64,000 nucleotides of DNA from Phylloscopus collybita (taxonomy: Eukaryota > Chordata > Aves > Passeriformes > Phylloscopidae), in the NCBI GenBank assembly GCA_027886175.1, contig JAJNNQ010000009.1:14295501-14359500 (forward strand). The letters run 5' to 3'. The stretch's first letter is position 1, and each line of letters starts with the position of its first letter. This document shows, piece after piece, positions 62,486 through 64,000 of this stretch. The translations under genes were made by a program, and so were the position numbers. A model generated the notes under the pieces. That model was not told where the DNA came from. It searched no databases and was given only the letters and a program-made list of their open reading frames with translations.

Positions 62486-64000
62486 TACAATGACTAGGCG
62501 TAACTTTTGTCAAAGTGCACAATTATTCACAGCTGACGATACCTTGGCTATATTATGTTATTTTGTGTGTGTTTTTGCATATGAATATATATAAAATACA
62601 CAACATTTTTAGGCATTTTGTTATAGTCATTATATCTTTAACCAACTAATTTGTAAGGGACATGTTTAAACAACAGTAAACCCTACCATGGAATATTAAC
62701 GGATGCTGTTTCCACATGCAGCTCAAATACTGGGAGATACTTCAATACTTTGGATATTCCTGTGTGTCAGCAGATGTAACAATATTCCTAAGAATATTTA
62801 TTGTCTTGTCAAAAGCTGCAGTTATAACAACTAAAACTGAATAGCAATTAAGGCAATTTATTCTGGTGGTGGAAACATTTCACACTGTAGCTATAGCATT
62901 TTACAAATGCTTCCTAATACTTTGTCAATTCCCGCCATGTAGAAGTTGGATAGCTCCCCCAGAAATTGCTGGAATTAAAATGCTTATGGAAGAAACATTG
63001 CCTTATATGGGAAAAAGGAATTCTGATAGGAAAAAAATCCATTGTTTTTTTCCTAGCCAGGAAGTAGATTTCATACTAGGGAGATTCTCTGTGTGCCAAT
63101 TACTTTTAAAGAAATGTATTAAGTCTCATGCTGCTTCATTGTCATGCTTGGATTTGATTAAACTTATGCAAATGAAGGCACCATGGATTAATATGTTGGC
63201 TGCAAAACAATACAGTAATTTCAAAGATCTTTTGTCACAGAGGAAAGGATGAAAATAAAAGAGAGCATGAAACAGAACATGCTAAAAGGGAGAAAGTCAT
63301 AATAGAAATTGCAGAAAATATATGAGGAACCTAACTGCAATAAAAGTTTGTCTCTAGGAAAAATATTCACCATAAGAAACTTATGCTTTCAAGGTTATTT
63401 TCAGTCCATTGTTCAGGTTTGTGTCAGTAAACATTATTTACTTTCATATCCATTTATCTTTAACTTCTGAAGAAAGGTTAATTTAAATAACAGGCCTACT
63501 ATTGAAATTGTATGGGTATGTATGCTTCACATAGAAGACATGGAAGAAGATGACCCCTGATCTTTCAAATGTTTTATTTCCATAAGCTTTTAGGCAGAAT
63601 CTGGGAGAAAGGAAGGCGAAGATGCTTAGATTGAAAAATTTACTTAGACCTGAAAATACAATTCAGAGTAAAATATATTACAGTACATTTGGCTTCATCT
63701 TTGACTAAGATAATAAATCTAAGAAACTTCACAGCAGAGCTTTCAAATTCTGAGTATCTTTAAGACTGTTTTAGTTTCAATTTCTTCCATTATTAATGTT
63801 GACTGATGACAAGGCCAAGCATTGCTGCAAAATAGATTTGCCATTTTGGATAAACTGTTTCCTTAAAAAAAAATCTAAACCCTGATTTTCCCCTAAAACT
63901 TGTACTGCCATTAGTGTGAACGCTCTCTCTGACTGTAATTTTTCATAATAAGGCTTTAACTCTGTAGTTAGTGAAACGATGAAACATCTATGGCAGATTT
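62486..64000. other. unassigned non-coding DNA
   Basis: No gene recognised. The 128-codon frame at 62866-63252 (+) has no domain, Kozak context or CpG signal and fits chance. Sequence is AT-rich to the window end. Confidence 0.5.

Noticed and set aside
62866..63252. 128-codon + strand frame
   Set aside because: No domain, no CpG retention, ordinary local composition; expected by chance a few times per window of this size.
1..64000. CRISPR arrays, operons, ribosome-binding sites, tRNA or rRNA genes
   Set aside because: No regularly spaced repeats, no bacterial gene structure, and no convincing tRNA B-box/cloverleaf or rRNA text was found; sequence character is vertebrate.

Overview
This 64 kb window looks like avian nuclear DNA, probably from a songbird or another neoavian. 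It is AT-rich and CpG-poor. Its recognisable interspersed repeats are chicken-repeat-1 (CR1) LINE fragments, several ending in the bird-type ATTCTATG or ATTCTGTG tail, plus avian endogenous-retrovirus LTRs and a few very old amniote-wide relics. The class assignment rests on repeat families recognised by eye. The exact species cannot be read from the sequence.

No protein-coding gene, tRNA or rRNA could be identified, and there are no bacterial features. The longest ATG-initiated open frames are about 125-140 codons, which is what chance gives in 64 kb of AT-rich DNA. The window is best described as a gene desert or the inside of a very large intron. Two short segments have exon-like properties: 55031-55166, which is the better one, and 24367-24572, which is weak. 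Both are reported as hypotheses.

Layout: 1-2.4 kb holds two unrelated LTR remnants on the + strand (about 1350-1726 and 1982-2371). 4.2 kb has an ancient SINE/LINE tail. 6.7-7.1 kb is a CR1 3' end (+). 8.7 kb is a G-free A/C-rich tract. 11-12.5 kb has conspicuous short hairpins. 18.84 kb has a MIR-like core. 19.5-20.2 kb is an essentially intact solo LTR (- strand) with TG...CA ends and a 6-bp target-site duplication. 30.2-31.6 kb is the longest CR1 (+), with a decayed reverse-transcriptase frame, followed by a short opposite-strand CR1 tail. 36.3-36.6 kb has a hairpin and a 26-bp tandem duplication. 38.9-39.2 kb is CR1 (-). 44.1-45.0 kb is an older, internally deleted CR1 (+). 49-54.6 kb has microsatellites and an old palindromic element. 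55.0-55.2 kb is a CpG-retaining exon-like segment. 55.7-56.0 kb is CR1 (-). 57.2-57.4 kb is a CR1-type tail (+). 58-59 kb is T-rich simple repeat. 62.3-62.5 kb is GC-rich and unidentified.

Nothing here forms a pathway or operon. The biology on view is the accumulation and decay of retroelements in a non-coding region. At least three age layers are visible: amniote-wide relics, CR1 copies with degraded frames, and a younger ERV insertion later reduced to a solo LTR. No new defence, mobile or enzymatic system was found. The most useful leads are the 55.0 kb segment, the solo LTR, and the short perfect hairpins.
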